Shown here piece by piece: positions 17,966 through 26,019 of a stretch of 64,000 nt of DNA. A program made the translations under genes and the position numbers. A model generated the notes under the pieces. It was not told the origin of the DNA. It saw nothing but the letters and a program-made list of their open reading frames with translations, and searched no databases. The stretch is from Pseudomonas sp. FP198 (GTDB taxonomy: Bacteria > Pseudomonadota > Gammaproteobacteria > Pseudomonadales > Pseudomonadaceae), in assembly GCF_030687895.1 (NCBI RefSeq), contig NZ_CP117452.1, positions 5,261,001 to 5,325,000 on the forward strand. The letters are read 5' to 3'. The first letter of the stretch is position 1. Each line of letters starts with the position of its first letter.

Positions 17966-19252
17966 TCAGCCGACGGCAGGCAGGCTGAAGGTTTCGAAAT
18001 TTTCTGCAGGGTTTCTGCCACGCAGCAAGTCATCGACCAGCTCGACGGTTTTTGCCAACCCCCTGGAGCCGTGCACCAGATGGTAGTCGGCGAAGCCACG
18101 GGCCTTGGCCACGCACTGCGGATAGTCCTGCTCAAGCGCGTGCAACTGCTGGGAAAACGCCCGCTCATCGCGCACTTGCGGCCCGAAGAACAACGCGTGG
18201 GAAAAGATATCCACATCGCGGCCGGCATTCACATGGATCACCGGCCGCCCCGCCAGCCCAGCCTCGATGCCGGCATTGGACATGATATTGATGACCACGC
18301 TGGCCTGGGCGAGCGCCTGTGCCAGCGAGCACTCCACATCCAGCAACTCGATATTGGCGAATCGCGTCGCAGCGTCGCGCCAGAACTGCGCCTTGCTGCG
18401 CGGATGGCGCTTGAACAGCACGCGATAATCCGGGTTGCGCCCGGTCCAATCGCGCAGCAACTGGTAAGTGTCCTGATAACCGGTTTCTTTCTCCCGATCA
18501 GGCCCTACCCCCAGCACCAGCAGCGTTTTGATAGCTGGATCAGCGACGGGCAGGTCATAGGTTTCGTCGGCAAGGTAGGAACCGACCAGCACTACCGTCG
18601 ACTCACCGAACCGCAGCGTCCGCTGTTGCAGTGCTTCCAGCGAACTGCGGCCGAAGACGCCGTAATAATCGTAGTCGTTCATTCCCAGCCGGCGGGACGA
18701 TTCCAGCGTCGTGGCATGCGCCAGGTGCAGCAGGCGGGCACCCCGTGCAGCCAGCGCCAGGCGCAGGAACGGCGCGTGGAGACTGCCATTGCGCTCGTTG
18801 ATCAGTACTTTTGGTTGATAGGTCATCACCAGCCATTGGGCGTGGGCGGCATAGACCAGGTAACGCAGCGGCACGGACTGTGGCGGCGGCGCCAGCATGC
18901 GCTGGGCACAGGCATCGGCGGGAGCGCGCAGCGCAGCTTCCGTCAGTTGATGACCGCGCTTGCGCAGGGCATCGATCAGGATGTTCTTGCGCTGCAGCGC
19001 CATGGACTTGGGCGCCGAATGCAGCAGCAGCACTTCGCAAGGTAGCGCGTCGGTCGCATGCTTCAAGCACGCCTTGGCACGCAAACCAATCGTTACATCC
19101 ACCAGCACGTCACGCACCAGGCGCAACAGGCTGCCCAGGCGCCCATGGCGCTCGCGCAGCAGTTTCCAGCGGTAGCGGTCCAGTTCACGGGCCTTTCGAG
19201 CCCAGCTTCCGTCGGCCTGGAACATGCTGTCGTCAGACCTTGCGGCGTTCAC
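17966..19252 (-). CDS. Predicted GT-B type glycosyltransferase of the capsule/CDP-glycerol superfamily
   Basis: A 428-residue protein. The first half contains KPKVLINERNGSLHAP-like sequence (actually QPKVLINERNGSLHA) and LLHLAHATTLESSRRLG. The second half has the GT-B donor-site layout: LLVLGVGPDREKETGYQDTY, RVLFKRHPRSKAQFW and ASVVINIMSNAGIEAGLAGR, as in KpsS-like and polysialyl/CDP-glycerol transferases. It most likely adds a sugar or polyol phosphate to the outer core, but donor and acceptor are unknown. The start is GTG at 19252, overlapping the upstream stop (GTGA), so it is coupled to the GT2 gene. I cannot assign it to a named wap gene. Confidence 0.68.
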   Translation of the reverse strand: MNAARSDDSMFQADGSWARKARELDRYRWKLLRERHGRLGSLLRLVRDVLVDVTIGLRAKACLKHATDALPCEVLLLHSAPKSMALQRKNILIDALRKRGHQLTEAALRAPADACAQRMLAPPPQSVPLRYLVYAAHAQWLVMTYQPKVLINERNGSLHAPFLRLALAARGARLLHLAHATTLESSRRLGMNDYDYYGVFGRSSLEALQQRTLRFGESTVVLVGSYLADETYDLPVADPAIKTLLVLGVGPDREKETGYQDTYQLLRDWTGRNPDYRVLFKRHPRSKAQFWRDAATRFANIELLDVECSLAQALAQASVVINIMSNAGIEAGLAGRPVIHVNAGRDVDIFSHALFFGPQVRDERAFSQQLHALEQDYPQCVAKARGFADYHLVHGSRGLAKTVELVDDLLRGRNPAENFETFSLPAVG

Positions 19253-20154
19253 TTGAACAACAACCGGATAGCCTTGCGCGTATAGGACCAGCGCGTGATC
19301 GAGCGAACATCGGTACGCACGGCCTGGGCATAAAAAGCCTTGGCATTGGCGTAGTCACCGGCGCTGTAGCAATCGCGGAACAACGACAGGCAACGCTGGG
19401 CCATGAAGGCCTTGCGCAAATCTTGCAACGACTGCGGCATGCGCGCCGGGGAAAACACCTCGTCGACCATGCCCACGCCCGCCGCCAGGCTTTGCCTGAG
19501 GTCATGCCGCATGCTGTCGCCATGCTTGTAGATCAGCGCCAGCGGCTGATCGAGCACGGTGCATGGAAAGCGCGCCAGCACCTGGGCAAACACCGGGATG
19601 TCTTCGACGTTACGCAAATGCTCGGGATAGTTACCCGGCCCGAACACCTCGCGGTGCATGGCACAGGCGCCGTTGGACAAGGTCACAGTCTTGTCCAGCA
19701 GGTAGCCCCGGACGCGCTCACGCGGCGTGGCCGGCAACGGCTTAACCGCATGCTGGACGCGACGCCCGTCAGGGAACACCGACCAGTGACCGCCGATGAC
19801 CAGGCGAGTTTCGGGATGACTGGCAACATGCCGGGTCACGGCGGCAAGCGCGCCCGGCGCCATCTCGTCATCGGCATCCAGGAAGATCAGGTATTGCCCC
19901 CGAGCCTCCTCGATCCCGCGATTGCGTACCGACGACAAACCACCATTGGGTTTGCGCAGGGCCCGGAAGAGCCCGGCATGTTCGGCCTGCAATTGCTCCA
20001 GGACCTGCGGCGTTGCGTCAGTGGAACCATCGTCGATCACCAACAGCTCGGCCTGGGCTTCGCCCAACTGCGCGATGACCGAGTTCACCGCACGCGGCAA
20101 GGTCTCGGCGTAGTTGTAGGCCGGGATGACGACACTGATCAGCACCTCAGTCAT
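19249..20154 (-). CDS. GT2 family glycosyltransferase
   Basis: A 301-residue GT-A (family 2) transferase using a nucleotide sugar: MTEVLISVVIPAYNYAETLP at the N-terminus, DDGSTD at 41-46, RKPNGGLSSVRNRGI near 67-81 and the metal-binding DxD in FLDADDEM at 91-98. The C-terminal third is helical and probably carries acceptor specificity. It overlaps the upstream carbamoyltransferase gene by eight bases and the downstream transferase by four, so the three form one operon. By position and family it could be the counterpart of P. aeruginosa wapR (PA5000, a rhamnosyltransferase), but I see nothing that fixes the donor sugar. Confidence 0.85.
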   Translation of the reverse strand: MTEVLISVVIPAYNYAETLPRAVNSVIAQLGEAQAELLVIDDGSTDATPQVLEQLQAEHAGLFRALRKPNGGLSSVRNRGIEEARGQYLIFLDADDEMAPGALAAVTRHVASHPETRLVIGGHWSVFPDGRRVQHAVKPLPATPRERVRGYLLDKTVTLSNGACAMHREVFGPGNYPEHLRNVEDIPVFAQVLARFPCTVLDQPLALIYKHGDSMRHDLRQSLAAGVGMVDEVFSPARMPQSLQDLRKAFMAQRCLSLFRDCYSAGDYANAKAFYAQAVRTDVRSITRWSYTRKAIRLLFK

Positions 20155-21895
20155 AAGCGTCCACACCGTCCTTGACGACCAGAATGTCTTCCATGATCAG
20201 GTACTGCAGGTCAGAGCCGAAGAACATGTTCAGCGCGTCGGTCGGCGAGCAGATCATCGGCTCGCCACGACGGTTGAGCGAAGTGTTCAGCGACACGCCA
20301 TTGCCGGTCAGGACTTCCAGCGCCTTCATCATGTCGTAGTAGCGCGGGTTGTATTCACGCTTGAGCACCTGGGCCCGGGAAGTGCCGTCTTCGTGAACCA
20401 CTTCCGGCACGCGGGTCTTCCATTCCTCGGCCACTTCGAAGGTAAAGGTCATGAATGGCGCCGGGTGATCGACCTTGATCATCTGTGGGGCAACGGTGTC
20501 GAGCATCGACGGGCAGAAAGGCCTCCAGCGCTCGCGGAACTTGATCTGCTCGTTGATGCGGTCGGCCACGCCACTGGCGCTCGGACAACCGATGATCGAA
20601 CGACCGCCCAAGGCACGCGGGCCGAACTCCATGCGCCCCTGGAACCAGGCCACCGGGTTGCCGTCGACCATGATCCTGGCGATGCGCTCGGGGGTGTTGT
20701 CGATCTTGCGCCATACCGGCTTGCTCGGATGACGGGCGCACGCGGCGATCACGTCTTCGTTGCTGTATGCCGGGCCGAGGTAGACGTGCTCCATCTTCTC
20801 CACCGGCACGCCACGGGCATGGGACACATAAGCCGCCGCGCCAACCGCGGTGCCGGCGTCGCCGGAGGCCGGCTGCACGAACAGCTCCTTGACGTCGTCA
20901 CGGGCGATGATCTTCTGGTTGAGCTTGACGTTCAGTGCGCAGCCGCCGGCGAAGGCCAGCTTGCCGGTTTCCTTGAGCACGTCGCCCAGGTAGTGGTCGA
21001 TCATCTGCAGCGCGAGCTTCTCGAACAGCGCCTGCATGCTAGCGGCGTAATGGATGTACGGCTCGTCGGCGATGTCGCCTTCACGCTTTGGACCGAGCCA
21101 TTCGATCAGCTTCGGCGAGAAGTAGAAGCCCTTGCCTTTCTCTTTATAGCGGCGCAGGCCGATCACGTTGGCGTAGTCGGTGTTGATCACCAGTTCGCCG
21201 TTTTCAAACGAAGCCAGGCGCGAGAAATCGTATTTGCTGGCATCGCCATACGGCGCCATGCCCATGACCTTGAATTCGCCGTCGAGCATTTCAAAGCCGA
21301 GGAACTCGGTGATCGCGCCATACAGACCGCCCAGGGAGTCCGGATCGTAGAATTCCTTGATCTTGTGGATCTTGCCGTTTTCGCCGTAGCCGAAGAACGT
21401 CGTGGCGTATTCACCCTTGCCATCGATACCCAGGATCGCGGTTTTTTCCTGGAAACCCGAGCAGTGATAGGCGCTGGAGGCATGAGCCAGATGGTGTTCG
21501 ACCGGTTCGATCTTGATTTTTTTCGGATCGAAGCCCAGTTGCTCCAGGCACCAGACGATCTTGCGGCGATAACGCTTGTAGCGGCGGTTGCCCATCAGGA
21601 TCGCATCAAGGGCGCGATCCGGGGCGTACCAGTAACGCTTGGCGTAGTGCCAGCGCGCTTCGCCGAACAGGCTGATCGGGGCGAACGGGATCGCCACCAC
21701 ATCAACATCGGACGGCTTGATGCCGGCCTGCTCCAGGCAGAACTTCGCCGACTCGTAGGGCATGCGGTTCTTTGCATGTTTATCGCGTACGAAGCGCTCT
21801 TCCTCGGCCGCCGCGATCAGCTTGCCGTCAATGTACAGCGCTGCGGAAGGATCATGGCTAAGGGCGCCGGACAGGCCAAGAATCGTCAATGCCAC
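20147..21895 (-). CDS. Carbamoyltransferase (NodU/CmcH family), LPS core-associated
   Basis: A 582-residue O-carbamoyltransferase. The N-terminal Kae1/NodU domain (about 1-360) starts with ALTILGLSGALSHDPSAALY and has the metal-site stretch EHHLAHASSAY and the nucleotide loops GIDGKGEYAT and GGCALNVKLNQ. The C-terminal domain carries GRMEFGPRALGGRSIIGCPS and ends with NTSLNRRGEPMICSP. Members carbamoylate sugars from carbamoyl phosphate and ATP. In P. aeruginosa the homologue in this locus (PA5005, called wapO) carbamoylates heptose II of the core, the likely role here. The start is GTG at 21895 with AGAGG ten bases upstream. It heads an operon with the GT2 and GT-B genes. Confidence 0.9.
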   Translation of the reverse strand: MALTILGLSGALSHDPSAALYIDGKLIAAAEEERFVRDKHAKNRMPYESAKFCLEQAGIKPSDVDVVAIPFAPISLFGEARWHYAKRYWYAPDRALDAILMGNRRYKRYRRKIVWCLEQLGFDPKKIKIEPVEHHLAHASSAYHCSGFQEKTAILGIDGKGEYATTFFGYGENGKIHKIKEFYDPDSLGGLYGAITEFLGFEMLDGEFKVMGMAPYGDASKYDFSRLASFENGELVINTDYANVIGLRRYKEKGKGFYFSPKLIEWLGPKREGDIADEPYIHYAASMQALFEKLALQMIDHYLGDVLKETGKLAFAGGCALNVKLNQKIIARDDVKELFVQPASGDAGTAVGAAAYVSHARGVPVEKMEHVYLGPAYSNEDVIAACARHPSKPVWRKIDNTPERIARIMVDGNPVAWFQGRMEFGPRALGGRSIIGCPSASGVADRINEQIKFRERWRPFCPSMLDTVAPQMIKVDHPAPFMTFTFEVAEEWKTRVPEVVHEDGTSRAQVLKREYNPRYYDMMKALEVLTGNGVSLNTSLNRRGEPMICSPTDALNMFFGSDLQYLIMEDILVVKDGVDAYD

Positions 21896-22130
21896 AGGGG
21901 TCTAGCCTCTTATGTCTGCATACGGGCGACAAGCGCCGCGAAGAATTGATGTGCCGCGCGCCAAGGGCGCTGGGCAGCTAAAGGGCGGGATTATAGCTTA
22001 AAAGCGCCGGCAAACCTCTAGCGCCGAGCAAGTGACGAAGCTTACCTGAAGGACCTGAACACCCGTGGGAGCGAGCCTGCTCGCGAAGGCGGCAACGAAT
22101 CTACACCTAACCCCTAGATTTACCCGATCC
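21896..22130. other. Intergenic region with a single REP element
   Basis: This is the left part of the 374-base gap between the carbamoyltransferase start and the kinase gene. It must hold the carbamoyltransferase operon promoter, but I see no convincing -35/-10 pair. One REP copy (GTGGGAGCGAGCCTGCTCGC) lies at 22065-22093 without a mirrored partner nearby. The rest of the gap is the REP pair at 22131. Confidence 0.6.
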
Positions 22131-22260
22131 GTGGCGAGGGAGCTTGCTCCCGCTCGGCTGCGCAGCAGTCGTAAACCCGACAACTGTTTTTTCCTGGCAC
22201 ACCGTGTTGAATGGCCTTGGGGCCGCTGCGCAGCCCAGCGGGAGCAAGCTCCCTCGCCAC
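22131..22260. repeat. Inverted pair of REP elements (GTGGCGAGGGAGC type)
   Basis: The left arm begins GTGGCGAGGGAGCTTGCTCC and the right arm ends with its reverse complement at 22260, with about 50 unrelated bases between. It sits just downstream of the stop of the kinase operon at 22270, where it could protect the 3' end of that transcript. Confidence 0.9.
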
Positions 22261-22269
22261 GGTGATCGG

Positions 22270-23730
22270 TCACAACACCGAGAGGGTGCTTTCGACATTC
22301 TTGGGCAAGCGTTCGTCAATCACCCTATACAACGCGCTATCCTGCGGCCAGTTGCGCATGAACCGCGCGCGATCCCGGGCGTAGGCCTGGGCGAAGCTGG
22401 CCTGGGTGCGGTGTTGGCACATGGAGTCGAGGTCGATCAACGCCCAGCGGTCGTGTTGCCAGAACAGGTTGTGGCCCTTGAAGTCGCCATGGCTGATACG
22501 TTCGCGGACGAGGTCGGCGAACAAGCGATCCAGCGCCAGCAATTCTGTTTCGGGCGCTTCACCGGTCTCCACGTATGGGGCAAAGCGTTCGATGATGTCC
22601 GGGCCCGGCAAGTACTCGGTGACCAGATACGCACCACGGCGCAGCCACAGGAAACGCTTTTCCAGCAGTGCCAGCGGCTTGGGCGTGGCAATGCCGAGGA
22701 AGGCCAGGCGATGACCTTCGCGCCAGGCATGCCAGGCACGGCTCGGACGCCAGAAGCGCTTGAGCCAATGGGCGAAGCCCTTGATGTTGTAGCGTTTGAT
22801 GATCAGCGTACGGCCGCTCGCCACCACCCTGCCGACACTCGCCGCGCCGCCGGTCTTGAACAGATGCCCCTGGTCCAGCAGGGCATCGGCCTGCTCAAGC
22901 ACGGGCACTATCGCGGCCTCTTCATCACGGCGGATAGCCCGTAGGCCGAAGGGCCCACGCTTGACGCTGAACAGGCTGCATTCTCGCCCGACCTTTTCGA
23001 GGTAATCCTTCAGGCGCCAGGCATGCACCTTGTCGATCTGTTTTTGCAACGCCTCCATCGGCAACGCATGTTCGGCATTGCCAAGCAGATAATGCACCAG
23101 CAACTCTTCGGTGAACGGCGCCAGGGACTTGGGCAACTGGGCGAAAAACACGCCGAGATTCTCCAGCACTTTTTGCCGCGACAACGGCTGCCCTGCGGTT
23201 TCGGCCCGAATACCGGCGCCATCGATCAGGTAGAGTTTCCCATCGTGGCGCAGCAGGTTGTCCAGGTGCAGATCCTCTTGCCACAGGCCCTTGGCGTGCA
23301 GTTGTGCAATGGCACCCAGGGCCTCCGCCAGCACTGCGGCCTGCTCATCGACCAACGGTGGCAATTGCTCGACTTGCCGCCAGGCGTCGCCCAGGCTTTG
23401 AGCCCCTTCGAGCAATTCGAACAGCAGCCAGCCACCCTCGCCGTCCTTCAAGCCGTCCACCAGCAACAGCGGTGTGGTCAGGCCCTGTTCCGCCAGCAGA
23501 CGCACGCCTTGCAGCTCACGCTGGAAGTGACGAGCCGCCTTGGCGCCAACCAACAATTTCGCCAGTACCGGACGACCGCGCCAGACACCCGCGCCCACAT
23601 AACGCTGCCCCGGCAATACGCGCAGAAGCGTCAGCAACTGCAATTGCGCCGGTCCGGCGGCGTCCGCCAGTTCCAGGCTCAAGGGCAGGCCAGGGCTACG
23701 GCCGGCATTTTTCAGTTCGGACAAAAGCAT
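22270..23730 (-). CDS. Tandem kinase-fold protein, LPS core locus
   Basis: A 486-residue protein with two complete kinase-like halves. Half one: likely ATP lysine K58 (GRPVLAKLLVGAKA), catalytic loop QEDLHLDNLL (D153, N158) and metal-binding LIDGAG (D170). Half two: K312 (LIIKRY), loop SHGDFKGHNLF (D416, N421) and LIDLDSM (D433). Both therefore keep the residues needed for phosphotransfer. It is last in the operon waaF-waaC-waaG-waaP-kinase-kinase-this gene, where the PAO1 homologue is about PA5006. Probable role: phosphorylation of core heptoses or an accessory function to WaaP. The ATG overlaps the previous stop (TGATG); the TTG immediately before it is the other possible start. Confidence 0.82.
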   Translation of the reverse strand: MLLSELKNAGRSPGLPLSLELADAAGPAQLQLLTLLRVLPGQRYVGAGVWRGRPVLAKLLVGAKAARHFQRELQGVRLLAEQGLTTPLLLVDGLKDGEGGWLLFELLEGAQSLGDAWRQVEQLPPLVDEQAAVLAEALGAIAQLHAKGLWQEDLHLDNLLRHDGKLYLIDGAGIRAETAGQPLSRQKVLENLGVFFAQLPKSLAPFTEELLVHYLLGNAEHALPMEALQKQIDKVHAWRLKDYLEKVGRECSLFSVKRGPFGLRAIRRDEEAAIVPVLEQADALLDQGHLFKTGGAASVGRVVASGRTLIIKRYNIKGFAHWLKRFWRPSRAWHAWREGHRLAFLGIATPKPLALLEKRFLWLRRGAYLVTEYLPGPDIIERFAPYVETGEAPETELLALDRLFADLVRERISHGDFKGHNLFWQHDRWALIDLDSMCQHRTQASFAQAYARDRARFMRNWPQDSALYRVIDERLPKNVESTLSVL

Positions 23731-24482
23731 CAACGCGCCTCCTTGTCGTTACGGCGGGCGGCCACGCGTGTCATCCAGCTGTCGACCAGAACGCTGTCCA
23801 GCGGCTGCTCCAGATAAGTAGCCAGCAATTGGCGCACGTCATTGCCCTTCCAGGCGCCTGCCCGGCGCAGCAGCGGCTCCAGGTCCTTGATCCGGTCACG
23901 TTGGCCGAAGAGCAGCGGCCGGGTCTTCTCCAGGTCGATCAACTGCGCCTGGTAGCCGCTGTCGCCGGCTTGCAGAAAAATGTGCTTGGGATAGAAACAA
24001 CCATGCATCTGATGGGCATCGTGCAGGCGCCGCGCCAGGTGCCCGCAGGCCTGCAGGATGCCCGTGCGCTGTGCGCCGCTCAGCGTCGACCAGCGCTGCA
24101 GCAATGAATCGAGGTCATCCCAGCCGTCCAGCGCACGCGTCAGCAGAACCGCACGGGCCTCGCCGTTCACCTTGCGCTGGCCGTAGAACACGGCTTGCAG
24201 CGCGGGGATGCGCAACTGCCGATAACGGCTGATATTACGAAATTCCCGGGAAAAACTCGGCTCGCCAAACGGATGCGACAAGGTTCGGGTCAGGTAATTG
24301 CTCTGACGCTTGAGGTAGTACCCCTGCCCTTCCAGTTCCAGGCGGAACACGCTGCTCCAGCCTTCCCCCGAGGTGTTGGGTTCGTCCACCGCTTCCAGTT
24401 GTCGTGCCCACAAGGCCTCGAAGCTGTCCAGGCCATGGCGTTGCAGCAACGCGCGGTCTTCATCGGCCAGAAAATCAGTCAT
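23730..24482 (-). CDS. InaA/lipopolysaccharide-kinase family protein (WapQ-like), altered catalytic loop
   Basis: A 250-residue kinase-fold protein with a lysine in GYYLKRQSNYLTRT (about 55-68) and a DFG-like LIDLEKTR (181-188). Its catalytic loop reads MHGCFYPKHIFL (159-170). Aligned with the WaaP loop, the catalytic aspartate falls on C162 and the metal asparagine on H167; WaaP also has His at the latter position. This suggests a reduced or unusual activity. It overlaps both neighbours by one to four bases, so expression is coupled to waaP. The PAO1 homologue is near PA5007, called wapQ in some schemes; I avoid the symbol because naming in this cluster is inconsistent. Confidence 0.82.
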   Translation of the reverse strand: MTDFLADEDRALLQRHGLDSFEALWARQLEAVDEPNTSGEGWSSVFRLELEGQGYYLKRQSNYLTRTLSHPFGEPSFSREFRNISRYRQLRIPALQAVFYGQRKVNGEARAVLLTRALDGWDDLDSLLQRWSTLSGAQRTGILQACGHLARRLHDAHQMHGCFYPKHIFLQAGDSGYQAQLIDLEKTRPLLFGQRDRIKDLEPLLRRAGAWKGNDVRQLLATYLEQPLDSVLVDSWMTRVAARRNDKEAR

Positions 24483-25213
24483 TCACGCCCCTCGAAAAAT
24501 TTCACCACGTGCCGGATACGCTTCTTGTCCAGGGCATCCAGCCGGTCGCGCTGCCGGTATTGCAGGTAAAAACGCAGGCGCTGAGTGGCCGACAGGTGAT
24601 ATTTGGCGACCTTGTCCAGGCACGCCAGGTCCTTGATGATCCGGTACTTGAGCCAGAAGCCGCGCCAGAAATCACCGTTCGGACAATCGATCAGGAACAA
24701 CCGCGACTGATCGTCGATCAGCAGGTTGCGCCACTTCAAATCGTTATGGGTAAAGCGCTGCTCGTGCATGATCCGCGTGTAACCCGCCAACTGCCGGCTC
24801 ACACCGTCGACCCAGGCGCGATCCGCCAGCCTGGGGTCGCGACGTTCGGCCAGGGCCGAGAGGTCTTCGGTGCGAGGCAACTCGCGGGTGATCATCGCAC
24901 CACGGGCGAAGGCCGCGCCGTTGCGCTCCAGTCCCCAGGCAATAATTTGCGCGGTCGGGATCCCCCATTTGGCGAAGCGCTTGAGGTTCTGCCACTCGGA
25001 CTTGACCCGCGGCCTGCCCAGGTAACGCCGCAAGCCCTTGCCGGCGCCGGTGTAGCGCTTGACGTAATAATTTACGCCGTTGCGCTGCACACGAATCACC
25101 TCCGACAGCGGGTCGCGCGTCAGACGCTCGCCCTGGAGGGCGAACACCGCGTCCAGGCTACCGAAATCCGCCGCCAGTTCGGCGTAGGCCGGTTCCAGTG
25201 TCCAACCTGACAT
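24479..25213 (-). CDS. LPS core kinase (WapP-like)
   Basis: A 244-residue kinase of the lipopolysaccharide kinase family. Probable ATP-anchoring lysine K52 (NYYVKRYTGAGKG), intact catalytic loop FTHNDLKWRNLLID (D158, N163) and metal-binding LFLIDCPNG (D176). The C-terminus is basic, compatible with binding at the inner membrane face. It most likely phosphorylates an inner-core heptose, alongside WaaP. It overlaps the downstream gene by four bases (ATGA) and shares a base with the end of waaP, so it is translationally coupled. The PAO1 counterpart is about PA5008, in some schemes wapP. Confidence 0.85.
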   Translation of the reverse strand: MSGWTLEPAYAELAADFGSLDAVFALQGERLTRDPLSEVIRVQRNGVNYYVKRYTGAGKGLRRYLGRPRVKSEWQNLKRFAKWGIPTAQIIAWGLERNGAAFARGAMITRELPRTEDLSALAERRDPRLADRAWVDGVSRQLAGYTRIMHEQRFTHNDLKWRNLLIDDQSRLFLIDCPNGDFWRGFWLKYRIIKDLACLDKVAKYHLSATQRLRFYLQYRQRDRLDALDKKRIRHVVKFFEGRE

Positions 25214-26019
25214 CAGAGCGCATCCCCATACCGCTGCTTGCGGGCATACAGTTTGTTGGCTTTGCCTTCGAGCCAGGCCAGCAGCGACGCTTCTTCAGCC
25301 AGTACCTGGCGCAACGGCTGCTGGAAATAACCTTTGAGGAAACGCAGCTTGTCGCGGCGAGTCAGGCCTATGTCCAGCGCCGAAAAATACAGCGCGGCCA
25401 GGTCTTTGTTGCGCCAGCGCGTGGTGATGGCCGGGCGGGTCTGGGCGCGGTGCAGGTCGATCACCGAGAGCTTGAAACCGTCGGCCGTCACCGGTGTGTC
25501 GGTATGCAGCAGGAAATGGCAGATGTAGCAGTCGCGATGGTTGACCCCGGCGCGGTGCATCATGCCGGTCATGCGCGCCACTTCAGCGATCAGCGCCCGC
25601 TTGAGCCTGGGCTGTGGCGGCTGCCTGACCCAGTCGATGCTGTAATCTTCAAGGCTGATGGTGGGCGCCAGTTCTTCGGTGACGATGAACGAATGCTGGT
25701 CGGCCGGGTTGCTGCCCTTCTCGCCATACGCGACGGCCGTCATGGTCGGCACGCCGACTTCCTGCAGACGCTGGATGGCTTTCCATTCCTGTCCCGCGCC
25801 AAGTACCGGCAGCTTGGCGGTCAGCAGGTTCTTGAAAATCTCGCCCCAACCGATGCCACGGTGGATCTTCACGAAAAAGCCGCGACCGTCCACCTCGGTA
25901 CGCAAGGTGCGCCGGGCTTCGAGTTCACGGTAGACCTCGCCCTTGAGCGCCTCGACCTCGGCGAACGCATCGCGTCCGGCCCAAAGGCTCTTGAACGGTT
26001 CGGCCAGCATCAATTTCAT
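25213..26019 (-). CDS. waaP: Lipopolysaccharide core heptose(I) kinase WaaP (RfaP)
   Basis: WaaP phosphorylates heptose I of the inner core, in Pseudomonas essential for outer membrane integrity and viability. The 268-residue protein shows the ATP lysine K51 (GFFVKIHRGIGWGEIFKNL), the catalytic loop GVNHRDCYICHFLL with D163 in HRD, and the metal-binding LSVIDLHRAQ with D188. LPVLGAGQEWKAIQRLQ and GVPTMTAVAYGE are typical WaaP N-lobe sequence. The second of two adjacent start codons (ATG at 26019) overlaps the waaG stop as TGATG; the alternative TTG is three bases earlier. It lies directly after waaG, as in other pseudomonads. Confidence 0.95.
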   Translation of the reverse strand: MKLMLAEPFKSLWAGRDAFAEVEALKGEVYRELEARRTLRTEVDGRGFFVKIHRGIGWGEIFKNLLTAKLPVLGAGQEWKAIQRLQEVGVPTMTAVAYGEKGSNPADQHSFIVTEELAPTISLEDYSIDWVRQPPQPRLKRALIAEVARMTGMMHRAGVNHRDCYICHFLLHTDTPVTADGFKLSVIDLHRAQTRPAITTRWRNKDLAALYFSALDIGLTRRDKLRFLKGYFQQPLRQVLAEEASLLAWLEGKANKLYARKQRYGDAL

